From: Evansella vedderi
Lineage (GTDB): Bacteria; Bacillota; Bacilli; Bacillales; Salisediminibacteriaceae
Direction: 5' to 3'
Assembly: GCF_030813435.1 (NCBI RefSeq)
Contig: NZ_JAUSUG010000006.1
Coordinates: 1 to 64,000, forward strand
Length of the DNA stretch: 64,000 nucleotides
In this document: one piece after another, positions 27,155 through 36,002 of the stretch
Position numbering within the stretch: the stretch's first letter is position 1
How the letters are laid out: every line of letters begins with the position of its first letter
Made by a program: the position numbers and the translations under genes
Notes under the pieces: generated by a model
Databases searched by the model: none
Seen by the model: only the letters and a program-made list of their open reading frames with translations
What the model was told of the DNA's origin: nothing

Positions 27155-27292
27155 TTGGGGATTGAAGATTTTAAAAAAATAATGATAGAAATTAAAGACT
27201 ATAGCGAAAAGGAACCGGAAGTAGATACGGAGAAAATCCTTTCTTATATTCAAGAAAAACTGTCCCGGCAATTTGACATAAAGGAAGATTGA
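27155..27292 (+). CDS. Small acidic protein of unknown function (45 aa)
   Basis: TTG start with GGGGGAG 6-8 bases upstream. The product begins MGIEDFKKIMIEIKDYSEKE and has a predicted helical C-terminus ILSYIQEKLSRQFDIKED. No family recognised. It is followed 38 bases later by a second small gene with its own ribosome site, and both sit under a copy of the block that also precedes the capsule operon. Size, charge and location would fit a regulatory partner protein, but that is speculation. Confidence 0.55.
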   Translation: MGIEDFKKIMIEIKDYSEKEPEVDTEKILSYIQEKLSRQFDIKED

Positions 27293-27330
27293 GGTCAAAA
27301 CGACGGTAAAGTTATTAGGAGCCTAATAAA

Positions 27331-27489
27331 ATGAAATTATTTGATAAACTGCCGAAATCTATTAAAAAGTCGATACGGTATATCAATCAGGATGTAACTT
27401 CATTAGATAAGTTACTTCAAATAGAAAAAGAGCTTAATAAGCATATACAAAAACGCAAAAAACAACTTGATGGTGAAAGTAGTATATGA
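27331..27489 (+). CDS. Small basic helical protein of unknown function (52 aa)
   Basis: ATG behind TTAGGAGCCTAATAAA. The product begins MKLFDKLPKSIKKSIRYINQ and continues DVTSLDKLLQIEKELNKHIQ, a run of basic, amphipathic helix. Not recognised as a known family. Paired with the acidic 45-residue protein just upstream; opposite charges hint at a complex, which is inference only. Confidence 0.6.
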   Translation: MKLFDKLPKSIKKSIRYINQDVTSLDKLLQIEKELNKHIQKRKKQLDGESSI

Positions 27490-27858
27490 TTACTTTTTAT
27501 TTATTTAATCTATTAACGATAAGTGATAGATAATTTTTTTGTTCGCATTTAGATCGTAGTTTATAAAAGAATATAGTTAGCTTGGATACGCTGCAGGCGT
27601 AATGTCACCGTCCTGGTTCCCCGCGGGCAACGCTGGAGTCGCCGCCTTCCACTTCTCCAAGCGTATAAAAAAAATAACAAAGTTTGCAAAAAACAACATT
27701 TTTCATTTTGTTAAAACTGACTGAATGAAAAATGCTTTTACCAAATTAAACTATTCTAATAGTATATATTCCAATTTTCGTCATTATATTTACTTTTTCT
27801 GCAAAATGGTCTAGGATATATAAGGTAAAATGACATGAACGTTTAACAGGAGGATATG
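27490..27858. other. Intergenic region before the capsule operon, with GC-rich dispersed element
   Basis: A dispersed element at about 27580-27665 (CGCTGGAGTCGCCGCCTTCC, CCCCGCGGGCAACG) is the reverse complement of the one at 4230. Downstream, TTTTCGTCATTATATTTACT (27775-27794) repeats the block found at 27040, followed by TATATAAGG and AAAATGAC shortly before the operon's ribosome site. Confidence 0.65.
27775..27807 (+). promoter_or_regulatory. Conserved upstream block, copy 2 (before capsule operon)
   Basis: Second copy of the block at 27040-27071, 50-80 bases before the yveK-like start. GATATATAAGG just downstream is a possible -10 region. The regulator is unknown. Confidence 0.5.
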
Positions 27859-28605
27859 ATGGAAGAGACAATTAGCTTAAGGGAAATCTTTGATACTTTG
27901 AAAAAAAGATTAAGTTTAATCATTATCATTTCGGTAGCTGCTGTTGCGATAGCGGGGCTTATATCTTATTACTTGCTAACACCTATGTACCAAGCATCCA
28001 CACAAATACTCGTTAACCAATCGAAGGAAGAGGGGCAAGCTTTAACGCAGGGTGACCTTCGAACGAACATTGAGTTAATTAACACATATAACGTTATCAT
28101 TACATCCCCAAGAATACTAGAACCAGTAAAAGAGGAGTTACAATTAACTCGTTCTGTAGGAGCAATACGAAATCAAATCCGTGTAGGTAGTCAAAATAAC
28201 TCCCAGGTCGTTTATATTCAAGTAGAAGACAGTGATCCAGCTATGGCGGTACAAATTGCCAACACAGTCGCTACTGTATTTCAACGGGATATTGTTGAGA
28301 TTATGAATGTGGACAATGTATCCATTCTTTCTGCGGCGGAGTTATCCGATAATCCATCTCCAGTAAGCCCTAACCCAACATTAAACATGGCAATTGCCCT
28401 AGTTGTGGGCTTAATGGCGGGAGTGGGATTAGCCTTCTTACTTGAATTCTTAGACAGAACCCTCAAGACGGAGGAACAGTTGGAGAAGACGTTGGGGATT
28501 CCAGTACTAGGCACAATATCTTCCATCAGTGATAAGAATGTAGAAGTGAAGAAGCTTACATTTACTAGACGGAATAGAACAGGACGTGAGAATATTGAGG
28601 CGTAA
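27859..28605 (+). CDS. Wzz/YveK-type polysaccharide co-polymerase (tyrosine kinase modulator)
   Basis: 248 residues. Two membrane spans (LSLIIIISVAAVAIAGLISYYLL near the N-terminus and PTLNMAIALVVGLMAGVGLAFLLEF near 175-200) flank an extracellular Wzz domain (YQASTQILVNQSKEEGQALT). The cytoplasmic C-terminal tail activates the separate BY-kinase encoded next, as in TkmA/PtkA or CapA/CapB pairs. It controls polymer chain length and export. ATG at 27859 has AGGAGG 5 bases ahead; the overlapping ATG at 27856 is too close. Overlaps the kinase gene by 20 bases. Confidence 0.93.
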   Translation: MEETISLREIFDTLKKRLSLIIIISVAAVAIAGLISYYLLTPMYQASTQILVNQSKEEGQALTQGDLRTNIELINTYNVIITSPRILEPVKEELQLTRSVGAIRNQIRVGSQNNSQVVYIQVEDSDPAMAVQIANTVATVFQRDIVEIMNVDNVSILSAAELSDNPSPVSPNPTLNMAIALVVGLMAGVGLAFLLEFLDRTLKTEEQLEKTLGIPVLGTISSISDKNVEVKKLTFTRRNRTGRENIEA

Positions 28606-29296
28606 CAAACGAAAATCACAACTATCAGATAAACAAAGAAGTTTAATTACCTATTTTGATCCGAAGTCACCGATCTCTGAGCAGTTTCGTACGTTACGAA
28701 CAAACATTCAATTTGCATCGGTAGATAAGACCCTTCGAACAATTATGGTGACTTCCTCCGCACCGGGGGAAGGTAAATCTACAACATTAGCGAATCTTGG
28801 GATTGTTCTTGCCCAGCAGCAAAAACGGGTTTTAATAATAGATGGTGATATGCGAAAGCCTACCGTACATTTCACGTTTCAATTACCGAATACAAGTGGT
28901 TTAACGAATGTTATAACAAAGCAACAATCCTTTGAGGATGCTGTTTACGAAACATCCGTACCATTTTTGGAAGTCCTAACGTCCGGTCCCGTTCCACCCA
29001 ACCCAAGTGAATTATTAGGGTCGAGAGCAATGGGGGAATTCATTAAAGAAATGGAAAAAATTTACGATTATATACTATTTGATGCTCCTCCAGTAGCTCT
29101 TGTCACCGACCCACAAATATTATCGAAGCACTGTGACGGAGTGATTTTGGTAGTCCGAAGTGGTAAAACAGAGGAAGATATAGCGAAAAGAGCAGTCGAG
29201 TCGTTAAAGAAAGTGAATGCAAATATTATTGGGGCTGTTTTAAATGATAAGAAGTTAGAAGAAACAAGCTATTATTATTACTACGGCGAAAAATAG
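28586..29296 (+). CDS. BY-type tyrosine-protein kinase (CpsD/CapB family)
   Basis: 236 residues. Walker A SSAPGEGKSTTLANLG, Walker A-prime RVLIIDGDMRKP and Walker B YILFDAPPVALV are all present, and the C-terminus carries the Tyr cluster ETSYYYYYGEK that is autophosphorylated. This is the stand-alone Firmicutes form that needs the membrane modulator encoded just upstream. Cycles of phosphorylation here and dephosphorylation by the PHP phosphatase tune polymerisation. Start is a GTG inside the previous gene; a TTG at 28595 is an alternative. Confidence 0.94.
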   Translation: MRILRRNKRKSQLSDKQRSLITYFDPKSPISEQFRTLRTNIQFASVDKTLRTIMVTSSAPGEGKSTTLANLGIVLAQQQKRVLIIDGDMRKPTVHFTFQLPNTSGLTNVITKQQSFEDAVYETSVPFLEVLTSGPVPPNPSELLGSRAMGEFIKEMEKIYDYILFDAPPVALVTDPQILSKHCDGVILVVRSGKTEEDIAKRAVESLKKVNANIIGAVLNDKKLEETSYYYYYGEK

Positions 29297-29351
29297 AAAT
29301 ATAGATTTTTGTAAAATATAGTTAATTGGACTCCCGAAATAGTTGAGGGTA

Positions 29352-29360
29352 TGGTATAAT
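29352..29360 (+). promoter_or_regulatory. Extended -10 promoter for the PHP phosphatase gene
   Basis: TGGTATAAT fits an extended -10 (TGn then perfect TATAAT at 29355-29360), 54 bases before the ATG. No good -35 is present. It would allow phosphatase expression apart from the kinase. Confidence 0.45.
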
Positions 29361-29413
29361 AGTATGCATTGTGTGTAGTGCTTTTATACTAGATGAGGGA
29401 AGGGGCATTCTTA

Positions 29414-30181
29414 ATGATTGATCTTCATTGTCATATTTTGCCGAAGTTAGATGATGGGGCACAATCGCTGGAGGATGCTCTTGCTATGGCTGAGAAGGCT
29501 GTGGAAGAGGGGATCACAACGATTGTTGCAACTCCGCATCACCAAAATGGAAACTATGAGAATACTAAACTTGATATTATGAATGAAGTGATTGGATTAA
29601 ATAGATTATTAGAGAAATATCATATTGACCTAGAGGTTTTACCTGGACAGGAATGCCGACTTTATGGGGAACTTATGGAGGATTACTATAAAGGAGAAAT
29701 ATTGACTTTAGCTAATAGTAACTATATTTTTGTGGAATTTCCTTCTGGTTATGTTCCTCGATTTGCAAAGCAAATGTTTTACGAGATTCAATTGAGTGGA
29801 CTCATTCCGGTCATTGTCCATCCTGAACGTAATCAACAATTAATGGAGGAACCGGAACGTCTATACGAATTTGTTAAAAATGGGGCACTTACGCAAGTTA
29901 CTGCCGGCAGTGTGGTGGGGAAGTTCGGAAAGAAGATTAAATCCTTCACAGAAGAAATGATGGGAGCTAACTTAACACACTTTATTGCATCAGATGCACA
30001 TAACATAACAAGCCGTAACTATCACATGACCGAAGCTTATGACACGATTCAACAGGAATATGGTGAAGGGATGGTTTATTTTTATAAAGAGAACGCCCAA
30101 TTAGTTATTGAAAACGGACATGTTATGACTGAAATACCAGAGAAGATACAACGGCGAAAAAAGATATTTGGACTATTTTAG
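29414..30181 (+). CDS. PHP-domain protein tyrosine phosphatase (CpsB/YwqE family)
   Basis: 255 residues. Metal-binding PHP motifs are in order: MIDLHCHILPKLDDGAQ, ATPHHQNG, GQECRLYGEL, VHPERNQQ and SDAHNITSRN. It is a Mn-dependent phosphatase that removes phosphate from the Tyr tail of the BY-kinase. ATG at 29414 is supported by GAAGGGG 8 bases upstream; an in-frame ATG at 29393 precedes that site. It completes the modulator-kinase-phosphatase trio at the head of the capsule locus. Confidence 0.93.
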   Translation: MIDLHCHILPKLDDGAQSLEDALAMAEKAVEEGITTIVATPHHQNGNYENTKLDIMNEVIGLNRLLEKYHIDLEVLPGQECRLYGELMEDYYKGEILTLANSNYIFVEFPSGYVPRFAKQMFYEIQLSGLIPVIVHPERNQQLMEEPERLYEFVKNGALTQVTAGSVVGKFGKKIKSFTEEMMGANLTHFIASDAHNITSRNYHMTEAYDTIQQEYGEGMVYFYKENAQLVIENGHVMTEIPEKIQRRKKIFGLF

Positions 30182-30835
30182 ATTGTTGCACAAGTCAATA
30201 ACAAGAGCTTTGGCATCGTCCAAAGCTTGGTTTATGTCATTATTTAAAGCGAACTTTAAATAATGACATAAACCATAGGTGATGTCTCCTAGCCTTTATC
30301 GATGGAGATACTCGGCTGCGCTGTGGGAACTTTGTTCCTTAGGCATCTATTGCCATTGGTGCAGTGTGAGGATAGGTTAAATGCCTACTACATATTTTGT
30401 CGACTTCATTCGACAAAATATAGTTTAGATTTATTTTAGCACTAAATTGCTGAAATGACTAGTATGAAAGCTATTACATTTTAAAATTATATAAAATATA
30501 GTTAACTTTTGTATAGCCTAAAATAATAAAAATGAAGAAAAGTGTCGAATAGTATCATATGGCATTTAGATAAAGAGGTTCAATATACCTATTAATATCA
30601 GGACTTTCATGACATCGACACATAAAAGTTTAGGCAAGTGGATGGATCAATGTTGGCAATGGTACGCTTGCCGCTCGCCTTTTATGAAAAACCGCATAAA
30701 AGGCTTAAAAAACTGCGGCAGCTTTGCACATTGCTTAGCAAACTCAAAAGGAAAAGCATCTTTAGAGCTTGCTCCTTTTGCTTAAGCTTTTATAGTATTT
30801 TACGTTAAGGATAATAAATTTATGGGGGAGATCGA
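30182..30835. other. 654-base intergenic region with a 46-base perfect hairpin
   Basis: Contains perfect 21-base inverted arms at 30229-30249 and 30254-30274 around a CGAA loop (arms begin GGTTTATGTCATTATTTAAA), and a second hairpin ATATTTTGTCG / CGACAAAATAT at 30392-30421. No convincing gene. The first hairpin lacks a T-run and is longer than a normal terminator. Confidence 0.75.
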
Positions 30836-31717
30836 ATGAAAAAGGTAAAAAAGGCTATCATTCCTGCTGCTGGTCTGGGGACGCGCTTCTTACCAGCGAC
30901 GAAGGCGATGCCGAAGGAAATGCTGCCAATCGTAGATAAGCCGACAATCCAATATATCGTGGAGGAAGCGGTTCAGTCTGGTATTGAAGACATTATTATT
31001 GTAACTGGTAAAGGGAAGAGGGCGATTGAAGATCACTTTGACCATGCCTTTGAATTAGAACAGAACTTATTCCAAAAGGGAAAAACAGATTTACTAGAGA
31101 AGGTTCAGTATTCTTCTAAAATGGTAGATATTCATTATATTCGACAAAAGGAACCGAAGGGACTTGGACATGCTGTATGGTGTGCCCGTAAGTTCATTGG
31201 GGATGAGCCATTTGCCGTATTACTTGGGGATGACATTGTAGAAGGGGACAAGCCATGCCTTAAGCAATTAATCGATCAATTTGAGGAAACATACTCTTCT
31301 GTGATTGGGGTACAAACAGTGCCAGAGGAAGAAACCCATCGATACGGTATTGTAGATCCAATCGAAAAGAATGGAAGAAGATATAGCGTAAATCAATTTG
31401 TGGAGAAGCCGCAACAAGGAACAGCACCTTCTAATCTAGCGATTATGGGTAGATATATTCTTACTCCAGAAATCTTCATGTACTTAGATAAGCAAGAAAA
31501 AGGTGCTGGGGGAGAAGTACAGTTAACAGACGCTATCCAAAAGCTCAATGAAATCCAACGGGTATTTGCTTACGACTTTGAAGGAACGCGTTACGATGTG
31601 GGAGAAAAAATGGGGTTTGTAAAAACAACCATTGAATTTGCCTTAAAGAATGAAGAACTACAATCTGATTTAATTCACTATTTAGAAGGACTTCTAGAAG
31701 AAGTAAAAGTAAAATAA
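30836..31717 (+). CDS. galU: UTP-glucose-1-phosphate uridylyltransferase
   Basis: 293 residues, full length. Nucleotidyltransferase signature [20 protein letters not shown], then [14 protein letters not shown] and [18 protein letters not shown]. Makes UDP-glucose from UTP and glucose 1-phosphate for wall teichoic acid glucosylation, glycolipid anchors and capsule sugars (gtaB in Bacillus). Start behind ATGGGGGAGATCGA. A hairpin just after it probably weakens read-through into the dehydratase gene. Confidence 0.95.
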   Translation: MKKVKKAIIPAAGLGTRFLPATKAMPKEMLPIVDKPTIQYIVEEAVQSGIEDIIIVTGKGKRAIEDHFDHAFELEQNLFQKGKTDLLEKVQYSSKMVDIHYIRQKEPKGLGHAVWCARKFIGDEPFAVLLGDDIVEGDKPCLKQLIDQFEETYSSVIGVQTVPEEETHRYGIVDPIEKNGRRYSVNQFVEKPQQGTAPSNLAIMGRYILTPEIFMYLDKQEKGAGGEVQLTDAIQKLNEIQRVFAYDFEGTRYDVGEKMGFVKTTIEFALKNEELQSDLIHYLEGLLEEVKVK

Positions 31718-31734
31718 AATTCATCAAACTCTAT

Positions 31735-31763
31735 ACTAGCTTTCCTATACAAGGGAAGCTAGT
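31735..31763 (+). terminator. Weak terminator-like hairpin after galU
   Basis: ACTAGCTTTCC pairs with GGGAAGCTAGT (one G-T pair) with a 7-base loop and only a short T-rich tail; it sits just before the ribosome site of the next gene. Confidence 0.5.
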
Positions 31764-31787
31764 TGTACTTTGAAAGGAGGACAAGCC

Positions 31788-33605
31788 TTGAGTTACCGGA
31801 TGCGTTTAGGGTTATTAATGTCTGCTGATTCATTTATTGTCATATTTTCTATTTTTATAGGGTATTGGCTATTAGCTTCTACGGACTTAATCGTCCCACT
31901 TGTTATCATTGTAAGCTCCGTAAGCTTATTTATCAGTCATCATATTTTTGCTCATTTCTTTAAGCTGTATAAACGAGTGTGGCAGTATGCTAGTATCCAA
32001 GAATTATCGGCAATCTTTCAAGCTATCACGTTATCTATCGTTACAACTGGTCTCGTACAGTTAATTGCTTTCCAGGGAATTTATACGCGGACATTAATCA
32101 TTACGTGGATGCTGCATATCCTATTGATTGGGGCATCCCGTTTTGCATGGCGATTGTATCGAGACACTGTTTTTAAGGTGGATAAATCGAAAAAACGCAC
32201 GTTAATTATTGGTGCAGGTTCAGGTGGATCCATGGTTGCCAGACAATTATTAAACAGCTCCACATCAGAACTTCACCCTGTAGCCTTTATTGATGATGAC
32301 TTTACGAAACAACAATTGGAAATAATGGGGTGCCCTGTAGTAGGTGGGACAGAGGATATTGCATCTGTCGTAAAAGAAAAAGACATTGAACACATCATTG
32401 TTGCCATTCCATCCCTTACGAAGACAGAGTTGAACCATATATTTAAGGAGTCTTCCAAAACAAAGGTTAAAACACAAATCATGCCTTCTGTAGAAGATAT
32501 TATGTCTGGAAAGGTTTCCGTTAATGAAATGCGTGATGTACAGGTAGAGGACCTTCTTGGGAGAGATCCAGTTGAGTTAGATACACATTCCATCTCAGAA
32601 AAGTTAACTGGCAAAACTGTATTAGTTACTGGTGCTGGTGGTTCCATCGGTTCAGAGGTTTGCCGTCAAGTTAGTAGCTTTCACCCGAAAAAGTTAATCC
32701 TTTTAGGGCACGGTGAAAATAGTATCTATTCGATTGAATATGAGTTAAGAACGAAATTTCCTCACATCGAAGTGGAACCGGAAATTGCCGATGTACAGGA
32801 TTTAGAGAGAATGAAGTCCGTAATGGAAGCGTACAAGCCAGATGTTGTCTATCATGCAGCTGCCCATAAACATGTTCCATTAATGGAACGAAACCCACAT
32901 GAATCGGTAAAGAACAATGTCATTGGTACAAAGAATGTGGCAGAAGCAGCAGACCAAGCTGGAGTAAAAGTTTTTGTAATGATTTCTACAGATAAGGCAG
33001 TAAACCCAACGAGTGTTATGGGAGCAACAAAACGAATTGCAGAGATGATTATCCAGCACATGGATATGATAAGCAAAACTAAGTTTGTAGCCGTTCGTTT
33101 TGGAAATGTTCTTGGTAGTCGAGGAAGTGTTATTCCATTATTTAAAAAGCAAATTGCTGCTGGAGGCCCGGTAACAGTAACTCATTCGGAAATGGAAAGG
33201 TATTTCATGACCATACCGGAAGCATCTAGACTTGTATTACAAGCAGGAGCTCTTGCCAAAGGTGGAGAAATCTTTGTCCTTGATATGGGGGAGCCCGTTA
33301 AGATAGTAGACTTGGCGAAAAACTTGATTCGACTTTCCGGATTTACGGAAGAAGAAATTGAAATCAAGTTCTCTGGAATGCGACCAGGGGAGAAATTATT
33401 TGAAGAGTTGCTGGGGAAAGATGAAGTGCATGAAGAACAGATTTATCCGCAGATTTATAGGGGGAAGACACCACCTGTTAACGTGGATGTTATTTTTGAT
33501 CTTATCAATGCGTTTGAGGGTGCAAGTGTAGAGCAATTACGTGCTGAAGTATTGGATATTGCGCACTTTAGAGTAGAGAGATTGTTGAAGGTGGTTAGTA
33601 GTTAA
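31788..33605 (+). CDS. Membrane-bound UDP-GlcNAc 4,6-dehydratase (WbpM/PglF/CapD family)
   Basis: 605 residues. Four N-terminal membrane spans (about 1-120), a CoA-binding-like Rossmann region with IIGAGSGGSMVARQLL (about 140-150), and a C-terminal SDR dehydratase domain with VTGAGGSIGSEVCRQ, ISTDKAVNPTSVMGATKR and RFGNVLGSRGSVIPLF. The Met in place of the usual catalytic Tyr (SVMGATK) is typical of this subfamily. The product is a UDP-4-keto-6-deoxy-HexNAc, the precursor of QuiNAc, FucNAc or bacillosamine, often the first sugar of the repeat unit. TTG start is chosen because AAAGGAGG lies just before it. Confidence 0.93.
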   Translation: MSYRMRLGLLMSADSFIVIFSIFIGYWLLASTDLIVPLVIIVSSVSLFISHHIFAHFFKLYKRVWQYASIQELSAIFQAITLSIVTTGLVQLIAFQGIYTRTLIITWMLHILLIGASRFAWRLYRDTVFKVDKSKKRTLIIGAGSGGSMVARQLLNSSTSELHPVAFIDDDFTKQQLEIMGCPVVGGTEDIASVVKEKDIEHIIVAIPSLTKTELNHIFKESSKTKVKTQIMPSVEDIMSGKVSVNEMRDVQVEDLLGRDPVELDTHSISEKLTGKTVLVTGAGGSIGSEVCRQVSSFHPKKLILLGHGENSIYSIEYELRTKFPHIEVEPEIADVQDLERMKSVMEAYKPDVVYHAAAHKHVPLMERNPHESVKNNVIGTKNVAEAADQAGVKVFVMISTDKAVNPTSVMGATKRIAEMIIQHMDMISKTKFVAVRFGNVLGSRGSVIPLFKKQIAAGGPVTVTHSEMERYFMTIPEASRLVLQAGALAKGGEIFVLDMGEPVKIVDLAKNLIRLSGFTEEEIEIKFSGMRPGEKLFEELLGKDEVHEEQIYPQIYRGKTPPVNVDVIFDLINAFEGASVEQLRAEVLDIAHFRVERLLKVVSS

Positions 33606-33624
33606 AATAGGCTAATGATTATTT

Positions 33625-33713
33625 CTGGTTGGTTAGATACAATTGTGGCGGGCATTTGATTTCATGTTATGGATTTGTACCTTCGGTATCTTCCTTGTAT
33701 TCTAACCAACCAG
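33625..33713. repeat. Inverted repeat pair, 89 bases overall
   Basis: CTGGTTGGTTAGATACAA (33625-33642) and the near-perfect complement TTGTATTCTAACCAACCAG (33695-33713, one extra base) enclose about 52 bases. It lies just after the dehydratase stop; could be a small palindromic element or part of a terminator. Confidence 0.75.
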
Positions 33714-33885
33714 TCACTAACTACTCCTTGTTTTTAGGGAGAGGTCATGTTTTGATTTCGATACTGCATACTTTTATTTGTTGTACCTGGGTACTTATTT
33801 ATATATTTATGTTTTAAAACTTACATCATTAGTTATTGCAACTAGACTTGAGTTATTAATTATCTACGGAATTGAGGAACTAGTG

Positions 33886-34209
33886 ATGGAAGCTAAATAT
33901 AAATTTAAAAAGCTAATTGTATCTAAGGAAGGTTTAACATTGATTGAAAAATCAAGAGTGGATGTATGTAATGCTAATAGTTTCCAATTTGGAAGAATGT
34001 ACGAGCAATATTTAGAGCTTTATACTCAAAGCCATAGTGAACCACTTTTTATAACCTATATAGAAGATTACTGGGATGGAGATTTTTGTCCTCTTCATGG
34101 TGAGGTTAGTTATATTGATGGACAAGTGCAATGTAGTATTCATCCTAGAGTTGATGATGACAATGTTGAAGAAGATGCTGATAGTGGTGGAGGAGTTCCA
34201 TTTTTCTAA
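33886..34209 (+). CDS. Hypothetical protein with paired Cys-His motifs (107 aa)
   Basis: Begins MEAKYKFKKLIVSKEGLTLI; GAGG lies 8 bases before the ATG, which is preferred to start codons further upstream that lack a site. Residues 68-90 hold FCPLHGEV and VQCSIHPR, two C-x2-H pairs that could bind one zinc ion. The C-terminus is acidic and Gly-rich (DDDNVEEDADSGGGVPFF). No family recognised. It separates the dehydratase from the initiating transferase, so a capsule-related or an inserted cargo role are both possible. Confidence 0.6.
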   Translation: MEAKYKFKKLIVSKEGLTLIEKSRVDVCNANSFQFGRMYEQYLELYTQSHSEPLFITYIEDYWDGDFCPLHGEVSYIDGQVQCSIHPRVDDDNVEEDADSGGGVPFF

Positions 34210-34562
34210 AGATTAGAAGGCGTGGACTCTTCGAGCCTTTCTGTGTGAAGAGTTCTACTGATTGAATGGGTATGGGGAACTGACTATTGTAATCAGATAA
34301 GGTGCTGGAATCCTTGGTGCATAAGGTTTCTGAGTGTTTTTAATAGTTTTTAAGATTTGATTGAATGGTAATTTAATAGGAAGAAACACGGTTCATTTAG
34401 TTAACAAAATAAAAAATTACTACGATTGAATGTTGTTGATTGAATAGATACTACGAGGTGGATATTGATTATAGATGAGGTTTAGTAGGTTAGTAGTTGG
34501 TTGGAAAGAGTTTTCCAATTAAGTCCTAACAAACTAAAAAACTTTCAAGGAGTGCAACGGAT
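34210..34562. other. Leader region before the sugar transferase
   Basis: 353 bases without a gene. GATTGAAT recurs four times (34260, 34359, 34424, 34438). No clear terminator or promoter is seen. A long untranslated leader before capsule genes could host antitermination, but no known ops or LoaP-type element was recognised. Confidence 0.5.
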
Positions 34563-35195
34563 ATGTATATGAAGTTAAAAAGATTAATAGATATTTCTCT
34601 TTCGTTAGTAGGGTTGATTGTATTATCCCCTATTTTTTTAATTCTTATTTTAGGGATTAAATTAGATTCCAAAGGACCAGTACTGTTTAAACAAAAGCGT
34701 GTAGGGATTAACAAAACACATTTTAATATCTTGAAATTTCGTACAATGAGGATCGATACCCCGAAGGATACACCAACACACCTATTAGGTAATCCGGATC
34801 AATATATTACAAAGATGGGTAAGTTTTTAAGAAAAACATCATTAGACGAACTACCTCAGATTTGGAACATTTTTGTTGGACAGATGAGTATTATTGGTCC
34901 TAGGCCTGCGTTATGGAATCAGTACGATCTTATTGCTGAACGTGATAAGTACGGCGCAAATGATGTGCCGCCAGGATTAACAGGGTGGGCACAGATTAAT
35001 GGTAGGGATGAACTTCCTATTGAAGTGAAGGCCAAGTTAGATGGGGATTATGTAGAAAAAATAGGCTTTGGTATGGATGTAAAATGTTTTTTTGGAACAA
35101 TTATTAGTGTAGTTAAGAGTGATGGTGTTGTTGAAGGTGGGACTGGGACAACAACAAAGAAAGAAACTGCTAGTACTAAGGAGAAGATTGAATAA
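34563..35195 (+). CDS. Initiating phosphoglycosyl transferase (WbaP/PglC-type sugar transferase)
   Basis: 210 residues. A single N-terminal membrane hairpin (LIDISLSLVGLIVLSPIFLILIL) and the monotopic PGT core: GPVLFKQKRVG, FNILKFRTMR, TSLDELPQIWNIFVGQMS and SIIGPRPAL, with the catalytic Asp-Glu pair in LDELP. It attaches the first sugar phosphate to undecaprenyl phosphate. With the dehydratase upstream and the short reductase downstream, that sugar is probably a 6-deoxy-HexNAc such as QuiNAc or FucNAc. AAGGAG lies 10 bases before the ATG. Confidence 0.93.
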   Translation: MYMKLKRLIDISLSLVGLIVLSPIFLILILGIKLDSKGPVLFKQKRVGINKTHFNILKFRTMRIDTPKDTPTHLLGNPDQYITKMGKFLRKTSLDELPQIWNIFVGQMSIIGPRPALWNQYDLIAERDKYGANDVPPGLTGWAQINGRDELPIEVKAKLDGDYVEKIGFGMDVKCFFGTIISVVKSDGVVEGGTGTTTKKETASTKEKIE

Positions 35196-35993
35196 ATGAG
35201 AAAGATGTTAATTACGGGCAAAAACAGTTACGTAGGAAAGAGCTTAGAGAAGTTATTTGGGCAGTATCCTGAAAGATATTCAATAGATTCTATTAGCTTA
35301 AGAGATGAGTCGTGGAAAAAAACAGACTTTTCGAGGTATGATGTTGTGATTCATTTGGCTGCTTTGGTTCACAAGAAAGAAAAACCTGATATGGAAGGCT
35401 TGTATTTTAAAGTAAATAGAGATCTACCAATAGAAGTTGCAAAAAAGGCAAAAAAAGCAGGAGTTCAACAGTTTATTTTTATGAGCACAATGGCTGTTTA
35501 TGGTGAGGAAGGTAAGATTGGTCAAAAAGTACTCATTGCAAAAGATACTAAACCAAATCCTAAAACATTTTATGGAAAAAGTAAACTTCAAGCTGAATGT
35601 GAATTACAAAATTTATCTAGTGAATTTTTTAAAATTGTAATCTTAAGACCTCCTATGATTTATGGTCCAAATTGTCCTGGGAATTACACAAGGTTACAAA
35701 GTATAGCTATAAAAACACCAGTGTTTCCCTTGATTGAAAATCAAAGAAGTATGTTGAGTGTTGGGGAATTGTGTGCATATATAAAAGAATATGTAGATTT
35801 AAAAGCAGAAGGAGTGTACTTTCCGCAAGATGAAGAGTATGTGACCACTAGTTACCTTGTTAAGAAGATTGCAGAAGACAATGGAAAAAATATTTATATG
35901 TCTAAAACATTGGGTTGGTTAATAAAGGTCTTTGGAAAAAGAATAAATTTATTCAATAAGGTTTTTGGGAATTTGATTTATGAAAAAAAATAG
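35196..35993 (+). CDS. NAD-dependent epimerase/dehydratase-type 4-reductase
   Basis: 265 residues, shorter than most sugar epimerases. N-terminal MLITGKNSYVGKSLEKLF is the Rossmann loop; STMAVYGEEG and FYGKSKLQAE carry the catalytic Ser/Thr and Y-x3-K. The size and neighbourhood match WbpV/WreQ-like reductases that convert the 4-keto sugar made by WbpM-type dehydratases into QuiNAc or FucNAc. It starts directly after the transferase stop, with AAGGAG inside that gene, so the two are coupled. Confidence 0.82.
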   Translation: MRKMLITGKNSYVGKSLEKLFGQYPERYSIDSISLRDESWKKTDFSRYDVVIHLAALVHKKEKPDMEGLYFKVNRDLPIEVAKKAKKAGVQQFIFMSTMAVYGEEGKIGQKVLIAKDTKPNPKTFYGKSKLQAECELQNLSSEFFKIVILRPPMIYGPNCPGNYTRLQSIAIKTPVFPLIENQRSMLSVGELCAYIKEYVDLKAEGVYFPQDEEYVTTSYLVKKIAEDNGKNIYMSKTLGWLIKVFGKRINLFNKVFGNLIYEKK

Positions 35994-36002
35994 GAGATTG
36001 AT

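Noticed and set aside
33632-33885. Upstream extension of the 107-residue protein
   Set aside because: Earlier in-frame starts (33778) lack a ribosome site; the ATG at 33886 has GAGG at good spacing.
34210-34562. ops/RfaH or LoaP-type antitermination leader
   Set aside because: No GGCGGTAG-like element and no NusG paralogue gene in the window.
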